From Chitinophagales bacterium (GTDB lineage Bacteria > Bacteroidota > Bacteroidia > Chitinophagales > UBA8649), in assembly GCA_020635995.1 (NCBI GenBank), contig JACJYS010000011.1, positions 1 to 34,765 of the forward strand: 34,765 nucleotides of DNA. Direction: 5' to 3'. The position numbers were made by a program, and so were the translations under genes. Shown piece after piece: positions 23,047 through 33,489 of this stretch. Positions within the stretch are counted from its first letter, which is position 1, and each line of letters begins with the position of its first letter. Below the pieces are notes generated by a model. The model was given only the letters and a program-made list of their open reading frames with translations. It had not been told where the DNA came from and did no database searches.

Positions 23047-26000
23047 TTATCTAATTAACGTTACTGTTCCGCTTATTGTTTTCTTACTTCCGTCAAACAA
23101 TGTAGCTTCTATTTGATAAGCATAAACACCGTTTGGAGCTGGTTTGCTATTAAAAGTACCGTCCCACGCTCCTCTCGGATTTGTATTACCTGTCATACAT
23201 TCATCATAAATATCATTAGGATTATTTAAACCATTGGTTTGATTTGCATTATAGAACATTTCTTCGCCCCATCTGTTAAATATTCTCACATCTAAATTGC
23301 TGGCACCTAATATATTTATTTCAAAATTATCATTTACACAATCCCCGTTTGGCGAAAATGCCGTAGGCATAAACACTAATGGCTCTTGACTTACGTTGAT
23401 TTTTAAGGTATCAAATGCTTCGCATCCATTAGTATCTATAGCTGTTACTATTACGGTAACATAATCTACCGGTTGCACATTGGCTTCATAGCATGGTTGC
23501 GTACCACAATTTGAAGTGTCAACTGCATTTGGTCCACTATTTGGACTCCAATGTATAGAAGAAATGCCCACGCCCGGATTAAGTACGTCAACTAATAAAC
23601 TTACATCTTCTCCTCTAACAATATATAGTTCGTCTGAAACAAATATATTGTCTAACCCTGCTCCTTGTAAATCTATTTCCATTGTAGCTAAGGTAACGAT
23701 ATCAAATTGTGCCGATGCAGAGCAATCGTTTTGGTCTATTACATTTACTACGTAAGTACCTTCAGTTAAGTTTTCAAATACGCTATCTGTTTGCATAAAA
23801 CCGTTTAACTGATATGTAAATGGTGGATTGCCATTGGTAACAATCACTGCTACTTCTCCATTTGAATTTGACTCGCAAGTAACACCTTGTGTAGTTGTTG
23901 AAACCTCCATAGCAATAGGATTTACTAATACAGCTGTATCGTAAACCGTACATCCATTTCTATCAGTTATTTCTACAATATAAGATGTATCTCCTGCTAA
24001 ATTATTAGCTAAAGCACCTGTTTGCTGAGGTGTAGTATTCCAAGTATATGTATAAGGCAATGTACCGCCAGAAGCACCTATTAATGCCATTCCTGTTTCA
24101 TCTCCTGCACATCCCGGATTTGTAACACTAACTGTGGTAATAATTTCTGAAGGCTGATTAATGGTATATGAAGCAGTTTCAACACATCCGTTTGCATCTG
24201 TAACCGTCATTACATAAACTCCTGCCGATAAATTTGAAACTGTAGGAGTTGTCATTCCTCCAGGAGTCCAACTTATAGTGTAAGGTGGTGTTCCACCAGA
24301 AACGCTGGTTATTATTTCTCCATTACTTCCTCCAAAACAAGTAACATGAGTTAATCTGATTAAATTAATATTTAACGCAGAAAGTGGTCCGTGAACTGTA
24401 TCTGTTAATGTAATTTGACAACCATTTTTGTCTGTTACTATAACAGAAACTATACCTGCATTTAAACCGGATATTGAAGATGTAGTTTCAAAAGTATTCC
24501 ATAAATAAGTATAAGGGGCTGTTCCTCCACTTACTGTTACACTTGCAGTACCAGAATTATCTCCAAAACAAGCAACATCTGTTGTAGTAATAGAACCTGC
24601 CAATGCTACTGGCTCTGCAATTGTTTGAGAAATTGTAGCTGTACATCCGTTTTGGTCGGTTACAACAATTGTATATGTTCCTGCACTTAAATCTTCAATA
24701 TCTTCTGTAGTAGCTGTAGTATTCCAAGAGAAATTATAAGGAGGTGTTCCTCCTGCTACGCTAATATCTACTGAACCGTCATTTGCTCCATTACAAGTTA
24801 TATCAGAATAATCTGCAACTACTAATGATAAAGATGCCGGAGATGAGATAGATTGAGTAATTGTGGCAGAACATCCTGCTCCGTCAGTTACTATTAATGT
24901 ATAAGTTCCGCCACCTACATTGGTTAAATCTTCTTGAGAAGTACTATTTGACCAATTGTAAGTATAGTTTCCATCGCCACCGGTTACTGTTACATAAATA
25001 GCTCCTGAGTTATTTCCTCCGCATGTTTCGTTTATAACGCTATCTATAGCAATTACTAACGGTGGATTTTCGGAAATTGTAGTACTCACTGTTGCACTAC
25101 AGCCGTTGGCATCTGTTGCTTCAAAAGTATATAAGCCTGCTGCCAATCCTGTAAAAATATTACTTGTTTGAGGATTAGCACCATTAATCGTATAGGTAAT
25201 TGTACCATTTCCTCCTGTAGCTTGTAAAGTAACTGTTCCGTCATTTTGCCCTGAGCAACTTACATTTGTTTGGTTTGCAACAGATAGACTTAAAGTATAT
25301 TGGTCTGTTAATATGGCATTTCCTGTAGCGGTGCAACCGTTCGCATCTTCTACTTCTATGGTGTAGCTTCCTGCACTTAGGTTGTTAAATACATTACTTC
25401 CCTGTGGTGCTCCATTGTTTAAACTGTACATATAGCCTGCTGTACCTCCTGTTACATTTACCGTTATGCTTCCGTCATTGCTGTTTGAACAACTTGGGTC
25501 ATTTGTTACCGTACTTACACTTAAAGCTACCGGCTCTACTACTGTTGCTGTTGTTGTTGCTGTACATCCGTTGGCATCTGTTACTGTTAAGGTATAGCTA
25601 TCTGCTCCTACATTGCTTAGGTTTTGTGTCGCTGATACCGGATTGCTTGTGCCGTCCACCCACGCATAAGTGTAGCTCGGTGTGCCGCCTGTTACGCTTA
25701 CTTGTACGCTGCCGTCTGTCGCTCCATTGCAACTCACATCTGTTACGTTCGTTACAGTGGCGGTTAACGGTGTAGGTTGTGTTATTGTGGCACTTAAACT
25801 TTGTGCACATCCATTTACATCTGTTACTACTACATTATAACTGCCTGCCGCTAAGCCTGTGAAGCTTCCTGTGGCTTGTCCTGCTCCTCCATTTACACTA
25901 TAACTATATGGTGTTGCTCCTCCTGTGGCGTGTACATGTATCTCTCCTGTGTTTTGTCCATTACAGCTTACATCTTTTGTACTGTCTAAGCTTAATGTCA

Positions 26001-29000
26001 TCGGTGGATTTTCTGTTATCGTTGTACTTACTGTTGCACTACAGCCATTATCATCTGTTGCTTCAAAGGTATATAAGCCTGCTCCTAAGCCTGTAAACTC
26101 ATTGCTCGTTTGGGCATTTGTTCCATTTATGGTATAGCTTATTGGCAATGTGCCTCCTGTGTTGGCTATTCTTACATAACCATCATTATTGCCTGAACAA
26201 CTTACATTAAACTGTGAGTCTATAGCTATACTGAATGTATATTGATCTGTTAATATGGCATTTCCTGTAGCAGTGCAACCGTTCGCATCTTCTACTTCTA
26301 TGGTGTAGCTTCCTGCACTTAGGTTGTTAAATACATTGCTTCCCTGTGGTGCTCCATTGTTCAAACTGTACATATAGCCTGCCGTGCCTCCTGTTACATT
26401 TACCGTTATGCTTCCGTCATTGCTGTTTGAACAACTCGGGTCATTTGTTACCGTACTTACACTTAAAGCTGCCGGCTCTACTACTGGTGCTGTTGTTGTT
26501 GCTGTACATCCGTTGGCATCTGTTACTGTTAAGGTATAACTATCTGCTCCTACATTGCTTAGGTTTTGTGTCGCTGATACTAGATTACTTGTGCCGTCCA
26601 CCCACGCATAAGTGTAGCTCGGTGTGCCACCTGTTACGCTTACTTGTACGCTTCCGTCTGTCGCTCCATTACAACTTGCATCTGTTACGTTAGTTGCGGT
26701 AATACTTAATGCTGTAGGCTCTAATAATGTTACATCTAAATTTTCTACACAACTTGATGAAGTGGATACCGTTAAATTGTATGTTCCACCGCTTAAGCCT
26801 GTAATATCATCATTTGTAGAAATAACTGTTCCGTTTAATCTCCACTCATAAGTATAATTTGGCGTACTACCTGAGGCGGTTACATATATTGCTCCAGTAG
26901 CATCTCCATTACACATAATTTGATGTACCGAATCTAATTCTATTTGAATAGGTGGTTGCTCTACTAAGGAAACTGATGTATTGGCAGTACAACCGTTGTC
27001 ATCTTCTGCATAAAATGTATAATTTCCGGCAGAAAGATTTGTAAATACTGAATCCAAAACAAATGTGGAATTATCCTGAGAAAATTGGAAAGGAGCAACT
27101 CCTCCAACTGGACTTAGTTCTACATATCCATCTGTACTTCCTGTACAAGAAATATCTTTTATAGAATCGGTAGTAAGAGCAAAAGTATATTGAGCTGTTA
27201 GTGTGGTATCTTTTGAATATACACAGTTATTGTTATCTCTAACTCTTATAGTATATATTCCATCAGATAGATTATTAAATGTATTACCACTTTGATAAGA
27301 ACCTCCGTTTATTGAATATTCATACCCTGGAGTTCCTCCAACTGCATTTACTGTAATTTGCCCATTATTAGAGGTAGCACAGCTTGGTTCTACAATGTTA
27401 AATGAAATAGTTATAGAATCGGGCTGTGTTATAATTACCGGATTTCCATTAAAGAATTTAAAACATCCTGTTGCATTTTTAACAACAACATAGTAAGTTC
27501 CTGCCGGCAAACCTGTAAAACTATTATTTCCAACATAAGTAAGACCACTATCTATTGAAAAAGAATCTGAATTTGCCGTAATATTTATTGTACCGATATT
27601 TACATTATAACATGTCAAATTCGTACTTGAAACATTTGTAATTTGAGGATTTGGCAATACGGTTAATTGATGAGCCGCACTAGTAACAGCACATGGCCCA
27701 GAACCCACAATAACGGTATAAGAATAATTTCCAGCGGTAAGAGCTGCATCTGTATTTAATGTTGATGAATTTGTTCCAACATTTACTCCATTTCTTTGCC
27801 ATTGATATGTATAAGTTCCTGTTCCTCCCGATGCAGTAGCTGTTAATGTAACAGAATTTCCAGAACATACAGAATCAGCACCAGAAATAGAAGCTGTTGT
27901 AGCCGGAATTACATAAATTCTAAATGGCAATGTAGTATCTGGAGAACAAGTGCCACTTTTTACAATTGCTCTAAAATCATAAGTACCTACAGTACTTAAT
28001 ACTCCAGGCGAATATGTATCATTTGTATTAATAATATTGGTATAAGCTGCACCATTTATACTGCGTTGCCAAGAAGTAACACTTCCCACATAACCTGTTA
28101 AGGTCAATACGCCCGGATTACCATTAATACATACAGAATCATTTGGACCATCTACCGTACCAGCAATAGTAGAAGGGTTAATGTCTATTTGTATAACATT
28201 AGAATATACGATAGGTACGCAAGGTGCATTGGTAACAGCAATTCTATACCATCTTGAAATAACTCCCGGTCCTGCATTTGTGATTGTTTCCCCTATAGAT
28301 GGAGACGTTGCTCCTGAAATATTATTAAAACCCGTTGTACTATTAATAGTAGAAACTTGCCATTGAATATCTCCGGTATAACCATTAGCATTCAAAGAGT
28401 ATGATTCTCCCGTACAAACTTCCGTAACTAAAGAACTAATAGCTCCAGAACTTGGATTTGGTTTAACTATCATTTCTACAGGTACTGTAAATTCAGTATT
28501 ACAACCACCATTTTGTACAGCAGCTCTAAAGTAGTGAGTTCCCACAATATTTGCATACGCTACTGGCGAAAAATTAGGATTTGTAGATGTGCCGGAGGCT
28601 GTAACCCATGTTGCACCATCTGATGAATATTGCCAACCTAATACTGAGCCAGTATGCCCCGATAAAATTAAATTAGTAGGAGGCAAACTTTGACAAATAG
28701 TTTGTGTAGCAGGTGTAATTGTTCCCGCAACTGTTGCCGGGGTTATATTAACGCTTATACTTTCGCAATAAGAATTAACACCTCTACAAGGTTGTCCATC
28801 AACATAAAATGAAGCATAGTAGGTGGTTGCAACAGTAGGGCTAGGAATGGTTAAATTCATGCCTGAGCCCACATAAGTTCCTCCGCACGAGCCACTAAAC
28901 CATCTTAATTCATCTCCATATCCATTATTAGACATACTGCCATTAGATGAACCGTTATGACTAAGCGTAATTGTACCACTACCACCACCACATATAGATA

Positions 29001-30351
29001 TTGTAGAACTACTACCATTTACCGTAGCTATTCCATAATTAGCTGTCTTACACCCACATACATTTAATTGATAACCATAAGTGCATAATGGATCACCACT
29101 TATTGCATCTCCCCCAAAAATTGACCAATTACTTGTACTTGAAATTAAACCCCAATCATAGTTGTTCAAGTTTCCAACAGGATCTAATGATTGACCGTTG
29201 CTTGCATTTGTAACATTATGCCCCACTACAGAGTTTGTAGCATCTTCATCAAAGGTAATTGTTATTGGTGCACTTAATGCTGTATTACCTATAAAATTTC
29301 TATCTACTAAGCTCACATTACCCAAAGTAGAATTATTCACTCTAAAAACTGTCTCACCATGAAAAGCAGAACCTGAAGCTGGAGCCGCACATGTCCCATC
29401 CGTTTTAAGGAAACTTATACTAACGTTAACATCACTTATATATGAATTAGTAGGGAAATTTCCCGGAGAAGTAAATGATACACTTGAACTTGTTCCTGAA
29501 GATGCGTCATAAGAAGCATTCCAAGCTGTACTTGTACTTGTTACGCAGTTAAAATCGCAGTTCGTAGCTATTATTTGTACTGTTGAATAACAATTGCTGT
29601 TTACACCTCCATTTCTTGTATAAACTCTATAAGTTTTGGTAGCGTTAACACTTAAAGTGGTACTTGAAGCTATACCATTGTAAACTATAGTAGCTCCATC
29701 ATACACTACATAACTCCCTCCAAAAATAGCTCCAGTAAAACTTAAAGTAACATTTGTAGAAGTTCCTTGGCAAATTTGAGTGGTACTAGCTGTTACATTA
29801 GGTCTTGGAGATGTATATCTTACATAAAACTCTCCTCCATAATCCGAACTACCATGCCAATTTGTAAAAGCTTGAAAATAATTATTAGTATTAGGACCTG
29901 CAAATCTATAGTTTAACGTTCCTACTACTTCATCATATCTATAATCGTCATTATCAAAAGGATTACTTGTACAATAGTCGCAAGAACCACCACAATCATC
30001 TCCCTCATAATGTCCTCTTAGTCTAAAAAACTGAGGTACATCATAAGAGTTCGCCCCTGCAACTCCATAAGAAGTATTTAAAATGGTTACATCTGTATGA
30101 TTCCACCAGCCTATTTGATATGCTCCTCCTTGGGCTAAGCAATTACCTCCTCGCCATCCCATTCCGTCAACATCTCCTAAGTCAGCAAACCACCACTGCC
30201 AGTTAGATTCATCATTAGCAAAAGGATCTTCATATTCTTCGTTCCATGCTCTTGTGGCGACTATTCTAACATCCATACAACCATCGTTATATGTTTGAGC
30301 AAATAAATAAGAATTAAAAATCAATAATGTAAAAAGTAATAACTTTCTCAT
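23047..30351 (-). CDS. Giant SprB-repeat adhesin secreted by the type IX system
   Basis: A 2434-residue cell-surface or released protein. Residues 1-18 are a signal peptide (LLFTLLIFNSYLFAQ); 20-185 form a Trp- and Cys-rich domain of unknown type; about 185-900 hold Ig-like/PKD-like beta domains with CxG-type cysteines; about 900-2220 comprise roughly 17 SprB-like repeats of ~78 residues (consensus CNGxxDGSIxVxxxGGxxPY ... DxNGC); the C-terminus from PTAFSPNGDCVNDNFEI (about 2325) is a CHU_C/gliding-motility-associated domain, the type B T9SS signal, ending GTVTLIR. SprB-type proteins are the motile adhesins of gliding Bacteroidota, but non-gliding adhesion is equally possible. It follows the 190-aa secreted gene by 35 nt and ends at a strong terminator. 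Repeat units 5-6 and 9-10 are nearly identical. Confidence 0.93.
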   Translation of the reverse strand: MRKLLLFTLLIFNSYLFAQTYNDGCMDVRIVATRAWNEEYEDPFANDESNWQWWFADLGDVDGMGWRGGNCLAQGGAYQIGWWNHTDVTILNTSYGVAGANSYDVPQFFRLRGHYEGDDCGGSCDYCTSNPFDNDDYRYDEVVGTLNYRFAGPNTNNYFQAFTNWHGSSDYGGEFYVRYTSPRPNVTASTTQICQGTSTNVTLSFTGAIFGGSYVVYDGATIVYNGIASSTTLSVNATKTYRVYTRNGGVNSNCYSTVQIIATNCDFNCVTSTSTAWNASYDASSGTSSSVSFTSPGNFPTNSYISDVNVSISFLKTDGTCAAPASGSAFHGETVFRVNNSTLGNVSLVDRNFIGNTALSAPITITFDEDATNSVVGHNVTNASNGQSLDPVGNLNNYDWGLISSTSNWSIFGGDAISGDPLCTYGYQLNVCGCKTANYGIATVNGSSSTISICGGGSGTITLSHNGSSNGSMSNNGYGDELRWFSGSCGGTYVGSGMNLTIPSPTVATTYYASFYVDGQPCRGVNSYCESISVNITPATVAGTITPATQTICQSLPPTNLILSGHTGSVLGWQYSSDGATWVTASGTSTNPNFSPVAYANIVGTHYFRAAVQNGGCNTEFTVPVEMIVKPNPSSGAISSLVTEVCTGESYSLNANGYTGDIQWQVSTINSTTGFNNISGATSPSIGETITNAGPGVISRWYRIAVTNAPCVPIVYSNVIQIDINPSTIAGTVDGPNDSVCINGNPGVLTLTGYVGSVTSWQRSINGAAYTNIINTNDTYSPGVLSTVGTYDFRAIVKSGTCSPDTTLPFRIYVIPATTASISGADSVCSGNSVTLTATASGGTGTYTYQWQRNGVNVGTNSSTLNTDAALTAGNYSYTVIVGSGPCAVTSAAHQLTVLPNPQITNVSSTNLTCYNVNIGTINITANSDSFSIDSGLTYVGNNSFTGLPAGTYYVVVKNATGCFKFFNGNPVIITQPDSITISFNIVEPSCATSNNGQITVNAVGGTPGYEYSINGGSYQSGNTFNNLSDGIYTIRVRDNNNCVYSKDTTLTAQYTFALTTDSIKDISCTGSTDGYVELSPVGGVAPFQFSQDNSTFVLDSVFTNLSAGNYTFYAEDDNGCTANTSVSLVEQPPIQIELDSVHQIMCNGDATGAIYVTASGSTPNYTYEWRLNGTVISTNDDITGLSGGTYNLTVSTSSSCVENLDVTLLEPTALSITATNVTDASCNGATDGSVQVSVTGGTPSYTYAWVDGTSNLVSATQNLSNVGADSYTLTVTDANGCTATTTAPVVEPAALSVSTVTNDPSCSNSNDGSITVNVTGGTAGYMYSLNNGAPQGSNVFNNLSAGSYTIEVEDANGCTATGNAILTDQYTFSIAIDSQFNVSCSGNNDGYVRIANTGGTLPISYTINGTNAQTSNEFTGLGAGLYTFEATDDNGCSATVSTTITENPPMTLSLDSTKDVSCNGQNTGEIHVHATGGATPYSYSVNGGAGQATGSFTGLAAGSYNVVVTDVNGCAQSLSATITQPTPLTATVTNVTDVSCNGATDGSVQVSVTGGTPSYTYAWVDGTSNPVSATQNLSNVGADSYTLTVTDANGCTATTTATVVEPVALSVSTVTNDPSCSNSNDGSITVNVTGGTAGYMYSLNNGAPQGSNVFNNLSAGSYTIEVEDANGCTATGNAILTDQYTLSLSVANQTNVSCSGQNDGTVTLQATGGNGTITYTINGANPQTSNIFTGLAAGLYTFEATDANGCSATVSTTISENPPLVIAIDSVINETCGGNNSGAIYVTVTGGDGNYTYNWSNSTSQEDLTNVGGGTYTLIVTDGAGCSATITQSISSPASLSLVVADYSDITCNGANDGSVDISVAGGTPPYNFSWNTTATTEDIEDLSAGTYTIVVTDQNGCTATISQTIAEPVALAGSITTTDVACFGDNSGTASVTVSGGTAPYTYLWNTFETTSSISGLNAGIVSVIVTDKNGCQITLTDTVHGPLSALNINLIRLTHVTCFGGSNGEIITSVSGGTPPYTISWTPGGMTTPTVSNLSAGVYVMTVTDANGCVETASYTINQPSEIITTVSVTNPGCAGDETGMALIGASGGTLPYTYTWNTTPQQTGALANNLAGDTSYIVEITDRNGCTVYDTAVLVNPIAMEVSTTTQGVTCESNSNGEVAVIVTNGNPPFTYQLNGFMQTDSVFENLTEGTYVVNVIDQNDCSASAQFDIVTLATMEIDLQGAGLDNIFVSDELYIVRGEDVSLLVDVLNPGVGISSIHWSPNSGPNAVDTSNCGTQPCYEANVQPVDYVTVIVTAIDTNGCEAFDTLKINVSQEPLVFMPTAFSPNGDCVNDNFEINILGASNLDVRIFNRWGEEMFYNANQTNGLNNPNDIYDECMTGNTNPRGAWDGTFNSKPAPNGVYAYQIEATLFDGSKKTISGTVTLIR
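25295..25753 (-). repeat. Internal duplication of the adhesin, copy 2
   Basis: 459 bp about 95% identical to 26237-26695 at a fixed offset of 942 bp (314 codons, in frame). It encodes SprB-like units 9 and 10 (CNGATDGSVQVSV and PSCSNSNDGSITVNV). The identity stops sharply at both ends although the flanking units are also homologous. Confidence 0.9.
26237..26695 (-). repeat. Internal duplication of the adhesin, copy 1
   Basis: First copy in protein order (units 5 and 6) of the 459-bp near-identical block whose partner lies 942 bp away at 25295-25753. I count about 19 substitutions and no gaps between the copies. Confidence 0.9.
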
Positions 30352-30386
30352 ATTTGTATCGTTTAGTAGTTAATTTAGTAGGGTTA

Positions 30387-30959
30387 TTAATTGTAGTCAG
30401 GTTTCAAACCTTTTTTCTCTGCTTCTTTTGTAGCTTCTATTTTATCCACTATAGCTTTTCTGTAAACTTCAGCATTAAACCAACTCGGAAATTCAGGTTT
30501 TATTCTATATATATGATTGAATTCCTCTGGACTAAAAACAAAATACCAAGCTTGTAGTTTTAGCTCAAAATCTAATTCATCTTCAAAGTTTGAAAACTTT
30601 TCCGGTTTAAGAGGTTTCTCATAACTCTCCAATGGCATAATAAAATAGGGCATATCTATTATGTTTTGATATCCTTTGTAATAAGGATTTAATTTTGTTA
30701 GCTCGGGGGCATTAACAAATGCTTCATATTCAAAACAATAAAGTTTTTGCCATTTGAATATAGCTTCTTCATATTTTTTTAAGTCAAAATTGTAATCTTT
30801 TGGCTTTGGAAAATGAGGAGCTACTTCATCCAATCTTTTATCTGTTATTCCTGAACCCTCAACCCATTCCCAATATGAGTTTTCAAATTTTACATTATCT
30901 TGCGATTTGCCAGAAATTAGTATAAATAAGCACAAAAAAAGTAGTGTAGATTTGTACAT
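30387..30959 (-). CDS. Secreted protein of unknown function next to adhesin
   Basis: A 190-residue protein with a clear signal peptide (MYKSTLLFLCLFILISGKSQ). The mature part is rich in aromatic residues and Lys/Glu (WEWVEGSGITDKRLDEVAPH; YYKGYQNIIDMPYFIMPLES) and has a single cysteine; I recognise no family. It is not followed by a T9SS sorting domain, so it is probably periplasmic or outer-membrane associated. It lies 35 nt upstream of the giant adhesin and 73 nt downstream of the TonB receptor in the same direction, so it may assist adhesin export or presentation. A 9-bp inverted repeat sits immediately before its start codon. Confidence 0.7.
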   Translation of the reverse strand: MYKSTLLFLCLFILISGKSQDNVKFENSYWEWVEGSGITDKRLDEVAPHFPKPKDYNFDLKKYEEAIFKWQKLYCFEYEAFVNAPELTKLNPYYKGYQNIIDMPYFIMPLESYEKPLKPEKFSNFEDELDFELKLQAWYFVFSPEEFNHIYRIKPEFPSWFNAEVYRKAIVDKIEATKEAEKKGLKPDYN

Positions 30960-30960
30960 A

Positions 30961-30997
30961 ATCTTAGTTAATTTAGTTAAGCCTATAAAACTAAGAT
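30961..30997. repeat. 9-bp inverted repeat in the leader of the unknown secreted gene
   Basis: ATCTTAGTT (30961-30969) and AACTAAGAT (30989-30997) surround 19 nt and directly precede the minus-strand ATG at 30959. On the plus strand it is followed by eight T residues, giving terminator-like geometry for antisense transcripts; on the minus strand it would be an operator or leader hairpin. Confidence 0.5.
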
Positions 30998-31032
30998 TTT
31001 TTTTGAATAATTTATACTAAATGCAAAATATT

Positions 31033-33438
31033 TTAAAAAGTAAAATTCCCTTGCAAACTAAAAGTACGTGGAGCATCCATTTTTGCAGGGCGTAATTGAT
31101 AGGCGTTATTGGCTATATTTTTTACTATAAATCCCAACTTAAACAACTCGTTAAACTGATAACTGGCACGTACATCTACAACAAATTCTCCTTTATAATT
31201 TAAAGAATTTCTATATTCATCTATACCTGGTATTGCTAGCTTAAATACAGGATCTACATTATCAAGAAAGCCATAATATCGTATGTTTGTTCCAATATTT
31301 ATTTTCTTTATTATTTGGATATTAAAATCCATTTTTAAAACATGTCTAAATCTATACCTTAACATACTTGACACTATATTTTTTTCATTTCTACTATAAT
31401 AAGCATCATACTCTTCAGGTTTAATTTTAAAAGCTTTAAATGCATTTGTAAATACATTAGTAAACTTTGTAAGCGTTGTATCAATTCCGGCATCTGCCGC
31501 ATAATTATAGGTGTAGCCTATCATATATGAAAAATCAACATTTTTAAACTTATGTGTTGCATTGTAATTTAATTCCCACCCAAAAATTCTAGCTTTTGCT
31601 ATATTTTTCATTTGAAAACCTAACCTATATTCATTAGTATCTAATGGATTTTGATAAGACCCAAAAAGGAATTCAGTCATTTGATCAAACGACTGATAAA
31701 ACGCCACTACATCTGCTGTTGCTTCATATTTAGGGAATCTCAATACTCGTTTATATCCCAATTCATAAGTAAAACCCGTTTCTGGCTTAATATCTGGATT
31801 TGGTAGTGCATATATATCTCCAAAATCATCTGTTGAAGCTATTTTTTCTGTAACAAATCTTTCTGCAACAGAAGGAATCCTAAATGATTGTCCAAAACCA
31901 AAACGTACAAAATTCTTATTTAAAATTTCATAACTTGCTCCTGCATTAAAAACAGGTTTACTTGCTGCTTTATTACCGTCTAAAGAAACATAATCAAATC
32001 TTGCTCCTGCTGCTAAAGTTAAATCTTTCCAACCAAAATCTCCTTGAGTATATACACTTGCTGTATTAAAAATAAAAACGCTATTTCCTTTTCTAGAATA
32101 ATTTTTAAAGGAGATAGCTTTGATTCTATCAAAATTATTTATAAACCCAACAGATATTGTAGAATTAATCTCTTTTTCTTTGTTTTTAATAAAACGTTTA
32201 TACATAAGATCTTGATAAGATTTTATACCACTATATTCTCCTTTATAACCTTTACCCAATCTTTGATCGTAGTAAAATCTATTATTAAAAGTTATTTGAT
32301 TATTTTCATTAAAAAAATACTTAATTTTTGGATCTATATATCCTCTAAAATATTTATCTTGATATGATTCTCCTTTATAGGCTCCTTCTTTATCATTCTC
32401 CCAAATAAAAAACTGTTTATTATTTCTATATAAAGTATTGGCATCAACTTCTATAGTCAGTCCTTCTACTTTTTCAGGTCTTATACGCCACTTAAATCCA
32501 TTTCTTATTCTATGATTATACTGACTTTGGATATGAGTTTGATTTGAAATATATGCTCCTGTTAAAACAAAATCCATATTTTTTTTCATTTTTCTCAAAT
32601 GGGAATACATTACACTTAATTCATGTGGCGATTCTATAAAATTACCATCTCCATACTGCCACCATTTCCCTTCTTTTATTGGCGGATTATCATACAATGT
32701 ACTTGATAGTACCACATTTGTTTCTTTATCTTTAGTAGGCCATTTAGTGTTTACTGCTATAATACCATTTAATGCAGATGAACCATATAATACTGATGAA
32801 GCTCCTTTAACCACATCCATACTTTTAATATTTTCCATAGGAATAAAATCCCATAATATTTCGTTTCTTTCCGGTGATAGGAAAGGTATATCATCTATAA
32901 CTAAAATAACTCTACTTCCTACGCCATAAGCATATCCACTTCCTCCTCTTATACTTACTTGCCCATCTAAAAGAGTAACACCAGGCACTCTGTCTATAGC
33001 GTCAGAAGCAATAGTAATATTATTGTTTTGTATAAAATCTGCTTCTATGGTTTCTACAGAAACTACTTCTTTTTCTTTTACAATTCCTCTTTTTGTAGGG
33101 CTAACCACTTCCACTTCTCCTATTACTTGCTCTGAAGCTTTTAAACCAAAGTTTAAAATACTTTCTTTTCCGTTTTGAATACTTACCGTTTTTGAAGATT
33201 CATTAAATCCTATAAAAGATACTTTAACAGTATATGAACCCTGTGGTAGTTCTAACTGAAAATTTCCGTCAAAATCTGTTGAAGTAGCCCATCCTTTTGA
33301 AACATCTACGGCAACTGTTGCCGAAAAAACAGGCTCTCCATTAGCATCTGTTACTTTGCCTTTTAATGTTCCCGTGCTTTGTGCTACGGTTAATAAAACA
33401 AAAAATGACATTAAAAGTGAAAAATAAAGTTTTTTCAT
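31033..33438 (-). CDS. TonB-dependent outer-membrane receptor
   Basis: An 801-residue receptor starting at MKKLYFSLLMSFFVLL (33438); a longer frame to 33459 would start inside the -7 box and is rejected. After the signal peptide comes a carboxypeptidase-regulatory-like beta-sandwich (TGTLKGKVTDANGEPVFSAT, about 20-105), then the plug (about 120-240, with IDRVPGVTLLDGQVSIRGGS and YGSSALNGIIAV) and a 22-strand-type barrel to the aromatic terminus RTFSLQGNFTF. Substrate unknown; there is no SusD partner, so import of a siderophore, vitamin or metal complex, not a glycan, is more likely. It begins the minus-strand run toward the adhesin. Confidence 0.93.
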   Translation of the reverse strand: MKKLYFSLLMSFFVLLTVAQSTGTLKGKVTDANGEPVFSATVAVDVSKGWATSTDFDGNFQLELPQGSYTVKVSFIGFNESSKTVSIQNGKESILNFGLKASEQVIGEVEVVSPTKRGIVKEKEVVSVETIEADFIQNNNITIASDAIDRVPGVTLLDGQVSIRGGSGYAYGVGSRVILVIDDIPFLSPERNEILWDFIPMENIKSMDVVKGASSVLYGSSALNGIIAVNTKWPTKDKETNVVLSSTLYDNPPIKEGKWWQYGDGNFIESPHELSVMYSHLRKMKKNMDFVLTGAYISNQTHIQSQYNHRIRNGFKWRIRPEKVEGLTIEVDANTLYRNNKQFFIWENDKEGAYKGESYQDKYFRGYIDPKIKYFFNENNQITFNNRFYYDQRLGKGYKGEYSGIKSYQDLMYKRFIKNKEKEINSTISVGFINNFDRIKAISFKNYSRKGNSVFIFNTASVYTQGDFGWKDLTLAAGARFDYVSLDGNKAASKPVFNAGASYEILNKNFVRFGFGQSFRIPSVAERFVTEKIASTDDFGDIYALPNPDIKPETGFTYELGYKRVLRFPKYEATADVVAFYQSFDQMTEFLFGSYQNPLDTNEYRLGFQMKNIAKARIFGWELNYNATHKFKNVDFSYMIGYTYNYAADAGIDTTLTKFTNVFTNAFKAFKIKPEEYDAYYSRNEKNIVSSMLRYRFRHVLKMDFNIQIIKKINIGTNIRYYGFLDNVDPVFKLAIPGIDEYRNSLNYKGEFVVDVRASYQFNELFKLGFIVKNIANNAYQLRPAKMDAPRTFSLQGNFTF

Positions 33439-33456
33439 GCAGTTATATTTGTAGTG

Positions 33457-33464
33457 CAAAATTA
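33457..33464 (-). promoter_or_regulatory. Bacteroidota -7 box for the TonB receptor
   Basis: TAATTTTG on the minus strand lies 18 nt before the ATG at 33438 and fits TAnnTTTG; it supports the shorter start. Confidence 0.5.
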
Positions 33465-33489
33465 AAAAAAATAACTAATTTTAAGTTTC

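Noticed and set aside
25404..26096. Leu- and Cys-rich plus-strand open frames opposite the adhesin
   Set aside because: They are antisense shadows of the Gly/Ser/Thr-rich SprB repeats; composition mirrors the coding strand and they recur at the repeat period.
23047..30351. Adhesin repeats as a CRISPR array or tandem DNA satellite
   Set aside because: The periodicity is in frame, protein-level and divergent between most units; no short identical repeats with unique spacers exist.
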